A DNA stretch of 5,380 nucleotides from Treponema sp. (GCA_031267115.1 JAIRZS010000015.1:1-5380); one strand, 5' to 3'. Positions 1-5,354 are shown, numbered from the stretch's first letter. Translations and numbers: made by a program. The notes: generated by a model from the letters alone, not told the origin.

Positions 1-63
1 TTTTAATAGGAATTTTCGGCTGATTCTCCTGCGGCCTTTGGCCGGCGGTAACTCGAATTCGCG

Positions 64-103
64 CGGCCCGGCGTCCTGCCGGTATTTTAAGGCTGCCGGG
101 CCG
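64..103 (-). terminator. GC-rich hairpin just after the 630-residue gene, possible terminator
   Basis: CGGCCCGGC (64-72) and GCCGGGCCG (95-103) form a perfect 9-bp stem with a 22-nt loop. On the minus strand the stem starts two bases after the TGA stop (106-108). No U-tract follows it, so it is not a classical intrinsic terminator. It could instead stabilise the 3' end. A smaller hairpin (CGGCC-TTT-GGCCG, 32-44) lies further downstream, also without a U-tract. Positions 1-63 hold no other recognisable feature. Confidence 0.35.
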
Positions 104-105
104 GG

Positions 106-1998
106 TCAGAGCGCTTTATAACATTCGTCAATAACAGGTATCAACGAGCTAAGCTCGAAACCGATTTCCAAAAGGCTTGCCCGTTCGCTGCTTTCTTCCC
201 AGTTCATGTAGGGATCGCTGTAGTGGTTTTTGAGAAAATCGAATACAATATCCTCGGCCTGAAGGGGGACATTGAAAAATCTTCCCCGGTTTGCGCCGAG
301 CATTTTTCTGATTGCCGGCCGTACATGGGCAAGGAAACGGTCCTGGAATACGTCATAGGATCTGCCCGACAGTTCTTGCAGCCGTTCCGACACTGATTGC
401 CGGGGTTTTTCCGCCGGTATTGCGGACTTTGCCGGAATCGCCGGCCTTGGCGCGAGTACCGGCCTGGCCGCTGTTGGCGGGGCGGCGGCAGCAGCCGGCT
501 TTGGCGTGGCAGCCTGCGGAACGGCAGGCCTTGGCGCGGGTGCCGGCCTGATCGTTGTTGCCGGGTTAGTGGTAGCAACAGGCGGAGTGGCGGGCCTTGG
601 CGCGGGTGCGGGCCTGGTTATTGTTGCCGGGATAGCAGCGGCAACAGGCGGAGTGGCGGGCCTTTGTGCGAGTGCCGGCCTGGCCGCTGTCGCCGGGGCA
701 GAGGCGGCAACAGCCGGATTTACGGGCCTTTGCAGAGCAGCCGGGGGAACGGCAGGTCCCGGCGCGAGTGCCGGCCTGACCGCTGTTGCCGGGGCGGCCG
801 GCTTTAGTGTGGCAGCCTGGGGAACGGCGGGCCTTGGCGCGGGTGCCGGCCTGGCCGTTGTTGCCGGGGCAGAGGCGGCAGCAGGCGGAGTGACGGGCCT
901 TGGCATGGCAGCCTGGGGAACGGCGGGCCTTGGCGCGAGTACGGGCCTGGCCACAGTCGCCGGGGCGATAGGGGCCGCCGGCCTTTGCAGGGCTGCGGCT
1001 GCCTGAATGGCCGGCTGCTCTGCCGAAAATTGCAGCCTGGTTTTAATGGCCGCCCACTGCCGCTGTAAATAACGATCGCCCATGACCGAGTAGTAGTAGC
1101 CGGTTATTATGCAGGACATGGCCGAGGCGAGAATCTCGTCATCGCGCTTGCTGTTCTGCTTGCCCCGCTGGATTGTCTTAAATACATCGTAGTTTTTTAC
1201 GCCGAATTTACGGGAATAGAGGAACAGGAGGCGTTCAAAAGCCTGGTCCCCGGTGCGGTTCCAGTATTTGGTAAAGAAGGCCAGGGTTTTATCCTCGGGG
1301 CGGGTAAGGACTTTGGGAATTTCGATATTGGCCAGGTCCGCGGGTGAAAATACCACCGCGTCCATCAGATTGCCAAGAGGCGGCGGCTTGTTTTTCGAGA
1401 TGCGGGCATCCAGGCCCTGATAGTTCCGGCGGCGTTCAGCCGTAGCGCGCCTGCGGACATCTTCCCGGCGGCGGCGCTCCTCGTCTACCACGGTCAGAGT
1501 ATCGCTCAGATAAGCTTCGATAAGTTCCGTGGCGCGCTGCATGGACTGTACCCGCAGATTCAGGGCCTGGGAATAACGGGAGAGCCGTTCCATGGCGGCT
1601 ACGGCTTCATAACGCTCCCGGGGAAGTATCTGCCTGATCATTTCCGCCGCCTTGATGGTAGAATAGGCGTCCCGGGGATTGTAGGAATCCGAGCGATCCG
1701 CTACAAAGGTAATGATCCGTTTCATTTTTTCCAGGCACCGCGCGCCCAAGGCCTGGTATGCCCTGATCTGGAGTTCTTTATACGCGGGGTCCCTGCGCCG
1801 GTAGAGTCTGAGGAGCGCGGTCCGGAATTCGTCGTCCGGATAGCGGGGCTTCAGCCTGAACTGGTAGAGGTTGAGCGCCTCCCGGGACTGGCCGGAGTTT
1901 CTCAGAGAAAAATATCGTTCAATATCAGGGTCTTCGCCGGGCAGGAGATGAGGGTACTCCTGCCGCAATAATTCCGCCTGAATTTGTAAAATGTTCAT
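106..1998 (-). CDS. Uncharacterised 630-residue protein with Pro/Ala/Arg-rich repeat linker
   Basis: I do not recognise a named family. The protein has three visible parts. Residues 1-335 look mainly alpha-helical and charged, with a strongly basic/acidic helix at about 172-193 (EERRRRED and similar) and aromatic-rich segments (FFTKYW near 241, YYYSVMGDRYLQRQW near 301). Residues about 338-530 are a low-complexity linker built from repeated A-T-x-x-R-P-x-x-A-P-R-P-A-x-P units, predicted disordered and positively charged. Residues about 534-630 are a compact helical C-terminal segment (SVSERLQEL at about 535, FELSSLIPVIDECYKAL at the end). There is no signal peptide and no clear membrane segment, so a cytoplasmic location is inferred. 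The ATG at 1998 is preceded by AGGA with an 8-nt gap. The next gene upstream on this strand ends 377 nt away, and promoter candidates lie between them, so it is probably transcribed separately. The architecture suggests two folded domains joined by a long flexible tether, as in scaffold proteins. No catalytic motif is visible. It is confidently a real gene, with function unknown. Confidence 0.88.
   Translation of the reverse strand: MNILQIQAELLRQEYPHLLPGEDPDIERYFSLRNSGQSREALNLYQFRLKPRYPDDEFRTALLRLYRRRDPAYKELQIRAYQALGARCLEKMKRIITFVADRSDSYNPRDAYSTIKAAEMIRQILPRERYEAVAAMERLSRYSQALNLRVQSMQRATELIEAYLSDTLTVVDEERRRREDVRRRATAERRRNYQGLDARISKNKPPPLGNLMDAVVFSPADLANIEIPKVLTRPEDKTLAFFTKYWNRTGDQAFERLLFLYSRKFGVKNYDVFKTIQRGKQNSKRDDEILASAMSCIITGYYYSVMGDRYLQRQWAAIKTRLQFSAEQPAIQAAAALQRPAAPIAPATVARPVLAPRPAVPQAAMPRPVTPPAAASAPATTARPAPAPRPAVPQAATLKPAAPATAVRPALAPGPAVPPAALQRPVNPAVAASAPATAARPALAQRPATPPVAAAIPATITRPAPAPRPATPPVATTNPATTIRPAPAPRPAVPQAATPKPAAAAAPPTAARPVLAPRPAIPAKSAIPAEKPRQSVSERLQELSGRSYDVFQDRFLAHVRPAIRKMLGANRGRFFNVPLQAEDIVFDFLKNHYSDPYMNWEESSERASLLEIGFELSSLIPVIDECYKAL
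409..987 (-). repeat. In-frame tandem repeat region coding the Pro/Ala/Arg linker
   Basis: On the plus strand the motif GGCCTTGGCGCGGG and close variants recur. Four successive copies start at 527, 593, 659 and 725, exactly 66 bp (22 codons) apart. Further copies start at 443, 830 and 896, and between some of them an extra short module (GGCAGCCTGGGGAACGGC-like, coding AVPQAA) is inserted. About seven protein units result, each with an RP-x-x-AP-RPA-x-P core. All spacings keep the reading frame. The high nucleotide similarity, and not just amino-acid similarity, points to expansion by slippage or unequal recombination. Confidence 0.85.
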
Positions 1999-2006
1999 CG
2001 TCTATA

Positions 2007-2010
2007 TCCT
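2007..2010 (-). promoter_or_regulatory. Ribosome binding site of the 630-residue gene
   Basis: The minus strand reads AGGA (within CAGGATATAGACG-ATG), eight bases before the ATG at 1998-1996. It is a short but well-placed Shine-Dalgarno match and supports this start codon. Confidence 0.6.
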
Positions 2011-2061
2011 GACCGGCAATCCTGCCGCATAGTAAAAGGCCGGCTGTTTTCCGTTCTGCCC

Positions 2062-2078
2062 GGCCTTGCCTCAAGGCC
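2062..2078 (-). promoter_or_regulatory. Perfect hairpin at the predicted transcription start of the 630-residue gene
   Basis: GGCCTTG (2062-2068) and CAAGGCC (2072-2078) form a 7-bp stem with a 3-nt loop. It sits where the TATAAT at 2082-2087 would start transcription (about 2075). It could be an operator for a dimeric regulator or a 5'-end RNA hairpin. Part of it (2062-2065) can pair alternatively: CCGGCC at 2060-2065 with GGCCGG at 2038-2043, which would be mutually exclusive with the first stem. The function is inference. Confidence 0.4.
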
Positions 2079-2081
2079 TGC

Positions 2082-2110
2082 ATTATATCCTTATTATAAC
2101 ATAATGAGAA
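2082..2110 (-). promoter_or_regulatory. Sigma-70-like promoter for the 630-residue gene
   Basis: On the minus strand, TTCTCA (2110-2105, four of six matches to TTGACA) is followed by a 17-nt spacer and a perfect TATAAT (2087-2082). The predicted start at about 2075 gives a leader of about 77 nt. The position, between two same-strand genes and upstream of a gene with its own ribosome site, fits a real promoter. Confidence 0.55.
2093..2101 (-). promoter_or_regulatory. Alternative extended -10 element
   Basis: The minus strand reads TGTTATAAT (2101-2093), a perfect TATAAT with the TGn extension. No good -35 box lies at the usual distance, which is typical of extended -10 promoters. Its start would fall at about 2086, inside the second TATAAT, so the two promoters overlap and may compete. 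Confidence 0.4.
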
Positions 2111-2119
2111 GTGAAGCGG

Positions 2120-2375
2120 CTAATCGCGCGATAATTTAACATAAGGCGGGAAAAAGTACCTGGCGCCGGCCGCGCAAGGGATTGCAGGGGCGCGGAGCGT
2201 TCTTTGCGCGGAGCGCAAAGAATGGAGCGGAGCGAAACCCCGGAAAGCCCGGTTTCCGGCGCTTTGCGCCGGAAATGCGCCCATAAAAAAAGAAAAAATC
2301 ATTGTATTACTGAATTTCCACGGCATAGCGCCCCGGGTAATTCAAGAAGGGCGCGCCGGTATCGCCGGTGTTTTT
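2120..2375. other. Intergenic stretch without credible gene
   Basis: The stretch between the promoter region of the 630-residue gene and the stop of the 130-residue gene has no supportable coding region. It holds a hairpin-rich repeat cluster at 2192-2275, an A-rich tract at 2285-2298 (AAAAAAAGAAAAAA on the plus strand) and a short direct repeat CGCCGGT...CGCCGGT at about 2354-2369, just past the stop of the 130-residue gene. No classical terminator for that gene is visible: on the minus strand the U-rich tract lies before the strong hairpins and not after them. Confidence 0.6.
2192..2275. repeat. Cluster of perfect hairpins and GCGGAGCG repeats (REP-like)
   Basis: Hairpin 1: TTCTTTGCGC (2200-2209) pairs with GCGCAAAGAA (2213-2222), 10 bp, loop GGA. 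Hairpin 2: TTTCCGGCGC (2253-2262) pairs with GCGCCGGAAA (2266-2275), 10 bp, loop TTT. An alternative stem pairs CCGGAAA (2240-2246) with TTTCCGG (2253-2259) and excludes hairpin 2. The octamer GCGGAGCG appears at 2192, 2208 and 2227. This looks like a palindromic intergenic repeat. It could end or protect the mRNA of the gene at 2376-2768. Whether it is dispersed in the genome cannot be seen here. Confidence 0.6.
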
Positions 2376-2768
2376 TCAGGCGCTGAGGTTGAGCAGCGCC
2401 CCGGCGGAAGACGGGGGCATGGGATTGTAAGGCATGGCGGCGTTGGCTGCCTGGGCCGCCCGGATCTGGGATTCGTAGTGATTGATTAGGGCGTCGATCT
2501 GCTCATCGGAGGGGGCGTCCGCGGTAAGCCCGGCGCCGGGATTCTTTTTGATCCGGGCAAGCTGCTCGATAAGCACGTCCAGAATCTTAAGCTTGCTGAT
2601 GGCTACGCCCCGGCTGCCTTCAGGGGCGGGGACGCCGGAAACATGGCGGAAATGGGAGTAAATATAGGCCGAGGGGGCGACGGGCAGGGACATTTTTCCG
2701 CCTGCCGACGCGTTGATCGCGTAGCCGATGCTTGGGAAAGCGGATGTTCTCAGTATGCCGCCGACCAT
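2376..2768 (-). CDS. Uncharacterised 130-residue protein
   Basis: I do not recognise a named family. The N-terminal half (residues 1-55) is rich in Gly, Ser, Pro and Ala with a conserved-looking stretch (PVAPSAYIYSHFRHVSGVPAP, residues 29-49). It is followed by a helix at about 57-74 (AISKLKILDVLIEQLARIKK) and a second, amphipathic helix at about 86-112 (SDEQIDALINHYESQIRAAQ). The tail is rich in Pro, Met and Ala. There is no signal peptide or membrane segment, so a small cytoplasmic protein, perhaps a binding or structural partner, is inferred. The ATG at 2768 has a full AGGAGG site 11 nt upstream, which decides both frame and start. Methionine 26 is a less supported alternative start. An overlapping open frame at 2620-2895 is a shadow. 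The gene is divergent from the FecR-domain gene at 3134, and the intergenic region between them carries a miniature mobile element 60 bp upstream of this start. Confidence 0.8.
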   Translation of the reverse strand: MVGGILRTSAFPSIGYAINASAGGKMSLPVAPSAYIYSHFRHVSGVPAPEGSRGVAISKLKILDVLIEQLARIKKNPGAGLTADAPSDEQIDALINHYESQIRAAQAANAAMPYNPMPPSSAGALLNLSA

Positions 2769-2779
2769 GGTCAGGTTGT

Positions 2780-2785
2780 CCTCCT
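2780..2785 (-). promoter_or_regulatory. Consensus Shine-Dalgarno AGGAGG of the 130-residue gene
   Basis: The minus strand reads AGGAGG, 11 nt before the ATG at 2768-2766. The match is perfect, with a slightly long but workable spacing. It selects the 2376-2768 frame over the overlapping one. Confidence 0.8.
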
Positions 2786-2813
2786 ATTTTGTATATCGGA
2801 TATGGAAAACAAA

Positions 2814-2843
2814 ATATTAGCTTTTTTGTAACTATTCGGTCAT
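2814..2843 (-). promoter_or_regulatory. Weak hybrid promoter candidate across the mobile element end
   Basis: On the minus strand, ATGACC (2843-2838, four of six to TTGACA) lies mostly inside the left terminal repeat of the element. After an 18-nt spacer comes TAATAT (2819-2814, four of six to TATAAT) in the flanking DNA. The start would be near 2807, about 38 nt before the ATG. Both boxes are imperfect in an AT-rich stretch, so this is only a candidate. If real, the insertion supplies the -35 box of the 130-residue gene. Confidence 0.25.
2820..2827. repeat. Left target site duplication
   Basis: GCTTTTTT directly abuts the left terminal repeat of the element and matches seven of eight bases with GTTTTTTT at 3019-3026. 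Because six of the bases are T, chance similarity is not excluded, but length and exact placement fit an 8-bp duplication. Confidence 0.55.
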
Positions 2844-3018
2844 AGTGCAATTTGAGAATTTTTCCTGCTCTCCAATGCTTTAACAAAGGAGGCAAAGAAG
2901 CCGCTCCCGCCTGGTCGCGGCATCAAGGCCCTTTCGCTCCCAATCGGCTCATTTCGGGGCTAAAAGCCCCTTCATTCCGCCGATTTTCGCTATCCCCCAC
3001 AGGTGACTGAATAGTTAC
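2828..3018. mobile_element. 191-bp miniature element with GTAA terminal repeats (IS66-like MITE)
   Basis: The left end GTAACTATTCGGTCA (2828-2842) and right end TGACTGAATAGTTAC (3004-3018) are inverted repeats matching at 14 of 15 positions. They are flanked by near-identical 8-mers (2820-2827, 3019-3026). IS66-family elements are known for ends that start GTAA and for 8-bp target duplications, so a non-autonomous IS66-type miniature element is the best reading. The interior has no credible reading frame. It contains a large hairpin (2942-2985) and a smaller one, GCCGC (2900-2904) with GCGGC (2917-2921). No transposase is present, so movement would need a full-length relative elsewhere. It sits between two divergently transcribed genes and could alter expression of either. 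The alternative is a static regulatory inverted repeat, which the paired 8-mers make less likely. Confidence 0.68.
2942..2985. repeat. Two-tier hairpin inside the miniature element
   Basis: The outer stem is AATCGGC (2942-2948) with GCCGATT (2979-2985), 7 bp. The inner stem is GGGGCT (2956-2961) with AGCCCC (2965-2970), 6 bp, loop AAA. The two are separated by an unpaired 7-8 nt stretch on each side (TCATTTC and TTCATTCC), giving a symmetric internal loop. Strong secondary structure is common inside miniature elements. No U-tract follows on either strand, so it is not a standard terminator. Confidence 0.6.
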
Positions 3019-3026
3019 GTTTTTTT
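3019..3026. repeat. Right target site duplication
   Basis: GTTTTTTT abuts the right terminal repeat of the element and differs from the left copy (2820-2827) at one base. The single difference would suggest an insertion that is not brand new. Confidence 0.55.
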
Positions 3027-3098
3027 ACGGAACCCTCAGGGGCCGGCCCTGTCCTCGCGGCTTTCCCCTGTATTTCTTCTGTTAAAACGCGTTTCTTC

Positions 3099-3127
3099 TT
3101 GCCGTTGCCCGGTTTTCATAGTATAGT
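3099..3127 (+). promoter_or_regulatory. Sigma-70-like promoter giving a leaderless FecR-domain transcript
   Basis: TTGCCG (3099-3104, four of six to TTGACA), a 17-nt spacer and TATAGT (3122-3127, five of six to TATAAT) form a good promoter. Counting the last base of the -10 box as -7 puts +1 exactly on the A of the ATG at 3134. No Shine-Dalgarno sequence lies in the six bases between. The sequence from the right end of the mobile element to the -35 box (3027-3098) holds only weak GC-rich inverted repeats, for example CAGGGG (3037-3042) with CCCCTG (3065-3070). Confidence 0.6.
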
Positions 3128-3133
3128 AGCGTT

Positions 3134-4225
3134 ATGAAAAAAAGAAATGCCTTGCTTGCCGCCGCCCTGCTTGCGCTTCCGTTTTTTCTGCGCGCCCAGG
3201 AAGCGGCCATGCTGCGGGTCTACCATGTTGAGGGCGGTGAGATCACGCTGACCGTCGCGGGCCAGGGGCAGGTTTACTCGGAATATGATTTTCCCGGCGG
3301 GGGCGCCGGGCTTTCCCCCGGGGATCTTGTCATGACCGGAAGGGAAAGTTCCGCGGAATTGCAGCTTCTCTCCGGAAGCTGGGCAGCCGCGGGCGAATAC
3401 GCGGAGGAGTCCCGTCCGCTTGTCAAGCTTGCCGAAGGTTCGACCTTAAGGTTTTATTCCTTCGCGGGCGGGGCGGCGACGCTGGAACTGCTCTATGGGC
3501 AGATGCGGGTGGTTTCCGCCGCGCCGTTGGATTTTGAGGGCGAAAACCTGAAGATAAAGGCGGGAAACGCGGTGATGGATGTTTCCGGCGGGGATTTTAA
3601 TGTGGACTATACGATACACCCCGGGGAATCGCTCATCGAAAAGGGCAGGAATGGCAGTATGCGGCTTCAGGTGTACAGCTTCCGGGGTTCTACGGATATA
3701 CTCCTGTCCGGAACCAACGGTACTACCTCTTTTGCTGTTAGCGAATATGAGCGGGTAGCCATTGAGGCGGGAAGCACCCGTTCGGTGATTGAGCGGAAGC
3801 CGCTGGATCCGGCTATCCTCTATTTCTGGGAAAGCATGCCTTTTTCCGGGGAATCCCCGGAGGCCGCCCCCGACACCGCGCTGCCTGGGCAGGGTTCCCG
3901 CCTTGTGATAAACGAAAACGGCGAGGAACGCTACGTGATATTCCCCGTTATCGACAGCGAAAGCGCCGTTCTTGCGGGGGAACGCCGCCAGGCCGCTGCC
4001 GGAGAGGTCCCGCCCCCTTCCGGCGGGCGCAAAAGGCTGATTTTGAAGAACGCGTTCCTTATTGCCGGCACGGTACTGAGCGGCATTGGCCTGGGCGCGA
4101 ATCTATACGGACTATACGGAAGCGGCCCCTCGGCGGAAATGGCCGTTAATTACGGGTATATCCCCCTGGGGATTGGGGTGGTATCGCTCATCGTGGCATG
4201 TATTATCAACCCCAGAATTCCCTGA
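3134..4225 (+). CDS. Exported FecR-domain protein with two C-terminal membrane helices
   Basis: Residues 1-21 are a signal peptide: MKKR, a hydrophobic Leu/Ala/Phe core, cleavage probably near LRA-QEA. A FecR-type beta-rich domain follows at about 58-160, with typical phrases LSPGDLVMTG, AELQLLSG, VKLAEGSTLRF, LELLYGQMRV and IKAGNAVMDVSGGDFNV. A second beta-rich stretch spans about 175-215. After a Pro/Gly-rich segment (235-300) come two hydrophobic helices, about 304-328 (glycine-zipper pattern IAGTVLSGIGLGANLYGLYG) and 341-358. FecR in iron uptake passes a periplasmic signal to a membrane anti-sigma system. Here no anti-sigma partner or sigma factor is visible, so the domain more likely acts as a periplasmic binding or structural module, which is inference. 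An in-frame TAG at 3119-3121 excludes an earlier start. The ATG at 3134 keeps the signal peptide but has no ribosome site, while Met26 at 3209 has AGGAAG 5 nt before it but would lose export. The gene is first in a pair with the DUF2804 gene. Confidence 0.88.
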   Translation: MKKRNALLAAALLALPFFLRAQEAAMLRVYHVEGGEITLTVAGQGQVYSEYDFPGGGAGLSPGDLVMTGRESSAELQLLSGSWAAAGEYAEESRPLVKLAEGSTLRFYSFAGGAATLELLYGQMRVVSAAPLDFEGENLKIKAGNAVMDVSGGDFNVDYTIHPGESLIEKGRNGSMRLQVYSFRGSTDILLSGTNGTTSFAVSEYERVAIEAGSTRSVIERKPLDPAILYFWESMPFSGESPEAAPDTALPGQGSRLVINENGEERYVIFPVIDSESAVLAGERRQAAAGEVPPPSGGRKRLILKNAFLIAGTVLSGIGLGANLYGLYGSGPSAEMAVNYGYIPLGIGVVSLIVACIINPRIP

Positions 4226-4238
4226 CGGCGGGACGCTT

Positions 4239-5267
4239 ATGCCGCAGATCGAGATTAGCGCGCCCCTTTCGGTACTGGACGATTCCGGCCGCCCGGTAAA
4301 TTTCGGCTGGGCGCGCTCGCCGGTGTTCAACTATACGGCGCAGCTGCTCAGGAGTCCCGCCCGGCGGACCGTCGCCTCCGACCGCTACATCGTCTTCTCC
4401 CCTACCCACATGCTTACCATGCAGGTACTCGACGACGGTTATCTGGGTTATGTGGGCGTCTCGGTGATTTCCCTGAAAGATAAAAAACGATCCACCCAGT
4501 ACTACAATTTCCCCTTTTCGCTGGGCTCGCTCAATTTGCCCGATTCAAGCGAAGAAGGCTCCGTGCGGGTTCAGCGGAAAAAATTTTTCCTGGAATTTAC
4601 AGTCATGGACGGCGGCATCAGGATTATCCGGTTTGACTTCCCCAAATTCGGGCATCATCGCTACCTCCGGGGGGAACTGGTACTTACCCCCCTTCCCGGC
4701 GCGGAATCCCTGGTGACCCACATGCCCTGGACACGCCAGAAAGCCGCCTTTATCCTTTCCCGGAGATCCCCCTGTTTCTGTACCGAGGGGGTGATACAGT
4801 TCGGCATTTCGGAGATCGTTTTTTCCCAGGGCAAGGGCTGGGGAATTCTGGACTGGACCCGGGGGAGCCGCCCCCCCTCCGATGTGCGGTGGTGGGCTTC
4901 CGCCTGCGGTTATGCCGGGGATGACAGGGTAGGTTTTAGCGTGGGATACGGCGGGGCCGATTCAAGCCTTGGCACGGACAACGCTTTTTTCCTGAACGGC
5001 AGGATACACAAACTGGACCAGGTTACCTTTCACCTGACCCCGGCCGACTGGATGAAACCCTGGCGCTTTTCCGGCAGCGACAACCGGCTGGAAATGACCT
5101 TTGCCCCTTTCCAGGACCGCATTGACCGGAATCGCATGCTTTTCCATTCTCTTAACCGCCGGCAGGTATTCGGTACGTTTTCGGGCAAGGTCATCCTGGA
5201 CGACGGCGCCCCCTTTCTGTTCCGCGATCTTACCGGCATCGCCGAGCGCCGTAAATCGGTTAAGTGA
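4239..5267 (+). CDS. DUF2804 family protein, 342 residues
   Basis: The sequence matches the DUF2804 family along its whole length. Visible hallmarks are GWARSPVFNY (23-32), YLGYVGVSVISLKDK (68-82), GKGWGILDWTRG (198-209) with RWWASACG (217-224), TDNAFFLNGRIHKLDQVTF (246-264), PWRFSGSDNRLEMTFAPFQDR (274-294) and the C-terminal QVFGTFSGKVILDDG (309-323) with DLTGIAE (330-336). The length is normal for the family, so the gene is intact. The alternating hydrophobic pattern suggests a mainly beta protein. The family's biochemical role is not established as far as I know, and no signal peptide is seen. The open frame extends upstream to 4086 within the preceding gene. I chose ATG 4239 because family similarity begins at MPQIEISAPL and a weak GGGA lies 5 nt before it. 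The gap from the previous stop is 13 nt, so co-transcription and perhaps translational coupling are likely. A hairpin begins at the stop codon. Confidence 0.92.
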   Translation: MPQIEISAPLSVLDDSGRPVNFGWARSPVFNYTAQLLRSPARRTVASDRYIVFSPTHMLTMQVLDDGYLGYVGVSVISLKDKKRSTQYYNFPFSLGSLNLPDSSEEGSVRVQRKKFFLEFTVMDGGIRIIRFDFPKFGHHRYLRGELVLTPLPGAESLVTHMPWTRQKAAFILSRRSPCFCTEGVIQFGISEIVFSQGKGWGILDWTRGSRPPSDVRWWASACGYAGDDRVGFSVGYGGADSSLGTDNAFFLNGRIHKLDQVTFHLTPADWMKPWRFSGSDNRLEMTFAPFQDRIDRNRMLFHSLNRRQVFGTFSGKVILDDGAPFLFRDLTGIAERRKSVK

Positions 5268-5302
5268 GGCTGTTCCAAAACTTCAGTTTTTGGAACAGCT
5301 TC
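5266..5302 (+). repeat. Long hairpin starting at the DUF2804 stop codon
   Basis: GCTGTTCCAAAA (5269-5280) pairs perfectly with TTTTGGAACAGC (5288-5299), 12 bp with a 7-nt loop. A G-U pair and two further pairs extend the base into the TGA (5266-5268 with 5300-5302). It is followed by CTTAGATTTA and not a U-run, so it may protect the 3' end or be part of a repeat more than terminate by itself. Confidence 0.6.
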
Positions 5303-5314
5303 CTTAGATTTAGG

Positions 5315-5344
5315 GGAAAAACCGGGCTTTTGGCCGGTTTTTCC
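5315..5344 (+). terminator. Rho-independent terminator-like hairpin, possibly bidirectional
   Basis: GGAAAAACCGG (5315-5325) pairs perfectly with CCGGTTTTTCC (5334-5344), an 11-bp stem with an 8-nt loop. The five T residues after the GC core resemble a U-tract and the matching A-run would serve the opposite strand. It lies 48 nt after the DUF2804 stop and is the best candidate for the end of the FecR-DUF2804 operon. Confidence 0.55.
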
Positions 5345-5354
5345 AAGAGCCTGG

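Noticed and set aside
409..987. Regularly spaced repeats as a possible CRISPR array
   Set aside because: The whole 66-bp unit is repeated and codes an in-frame Pro/Ala linker. There are no unique spacers between short constant repeats, and no cas genes.
506..1006. Plus-strand open frame of 166 codons rich in Gly, Ala and Val
   Set aside because: It is the antisense reading of the 66-bp repeats in the minus-strand gene. Its regular composition comes from the repeat, and it has no independent start signal or conserved features.
2285..2298. A-rich tract as the U-tract of a terminator on the minus strand
   Set aside because: The sequence before it in the direction of transcription forms no strong hairpin. 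The strong hairpins come after it, which is the wrong order.
2120..2326. Minus-strand open frame of 68 codons across the hairpin cluster
   Set aside because: It reads through perfect palindromes and short repeats, has no ribosome binding site, and its composition looks like translated intergenic repeat.
2620..2895. Minus-strand open frame of 91 codons overlapping the 130-residue gene and the mobile element end
   Set aside because: It is out of frame with the gene that has the AGGAGG site, and its protein is rich in Arg, Pro and His in the manner of a shadow frame.
2828..3018. Small RNA gene or protein inside the inverted-repeat segment
   Set aside because: No promoter with a matching terminator and no credible reading frame is seen. 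The terminal repeats and flanking 8-mers are better explained by a mobile element.
4086..4238. Longer start for the DUF2804 gene
   Set aside because: The extra 51 codons overlap the coding sequence of the FecR-domain gene and do not resemble the family. Similarity and a weak ribosome site begin at 4239.
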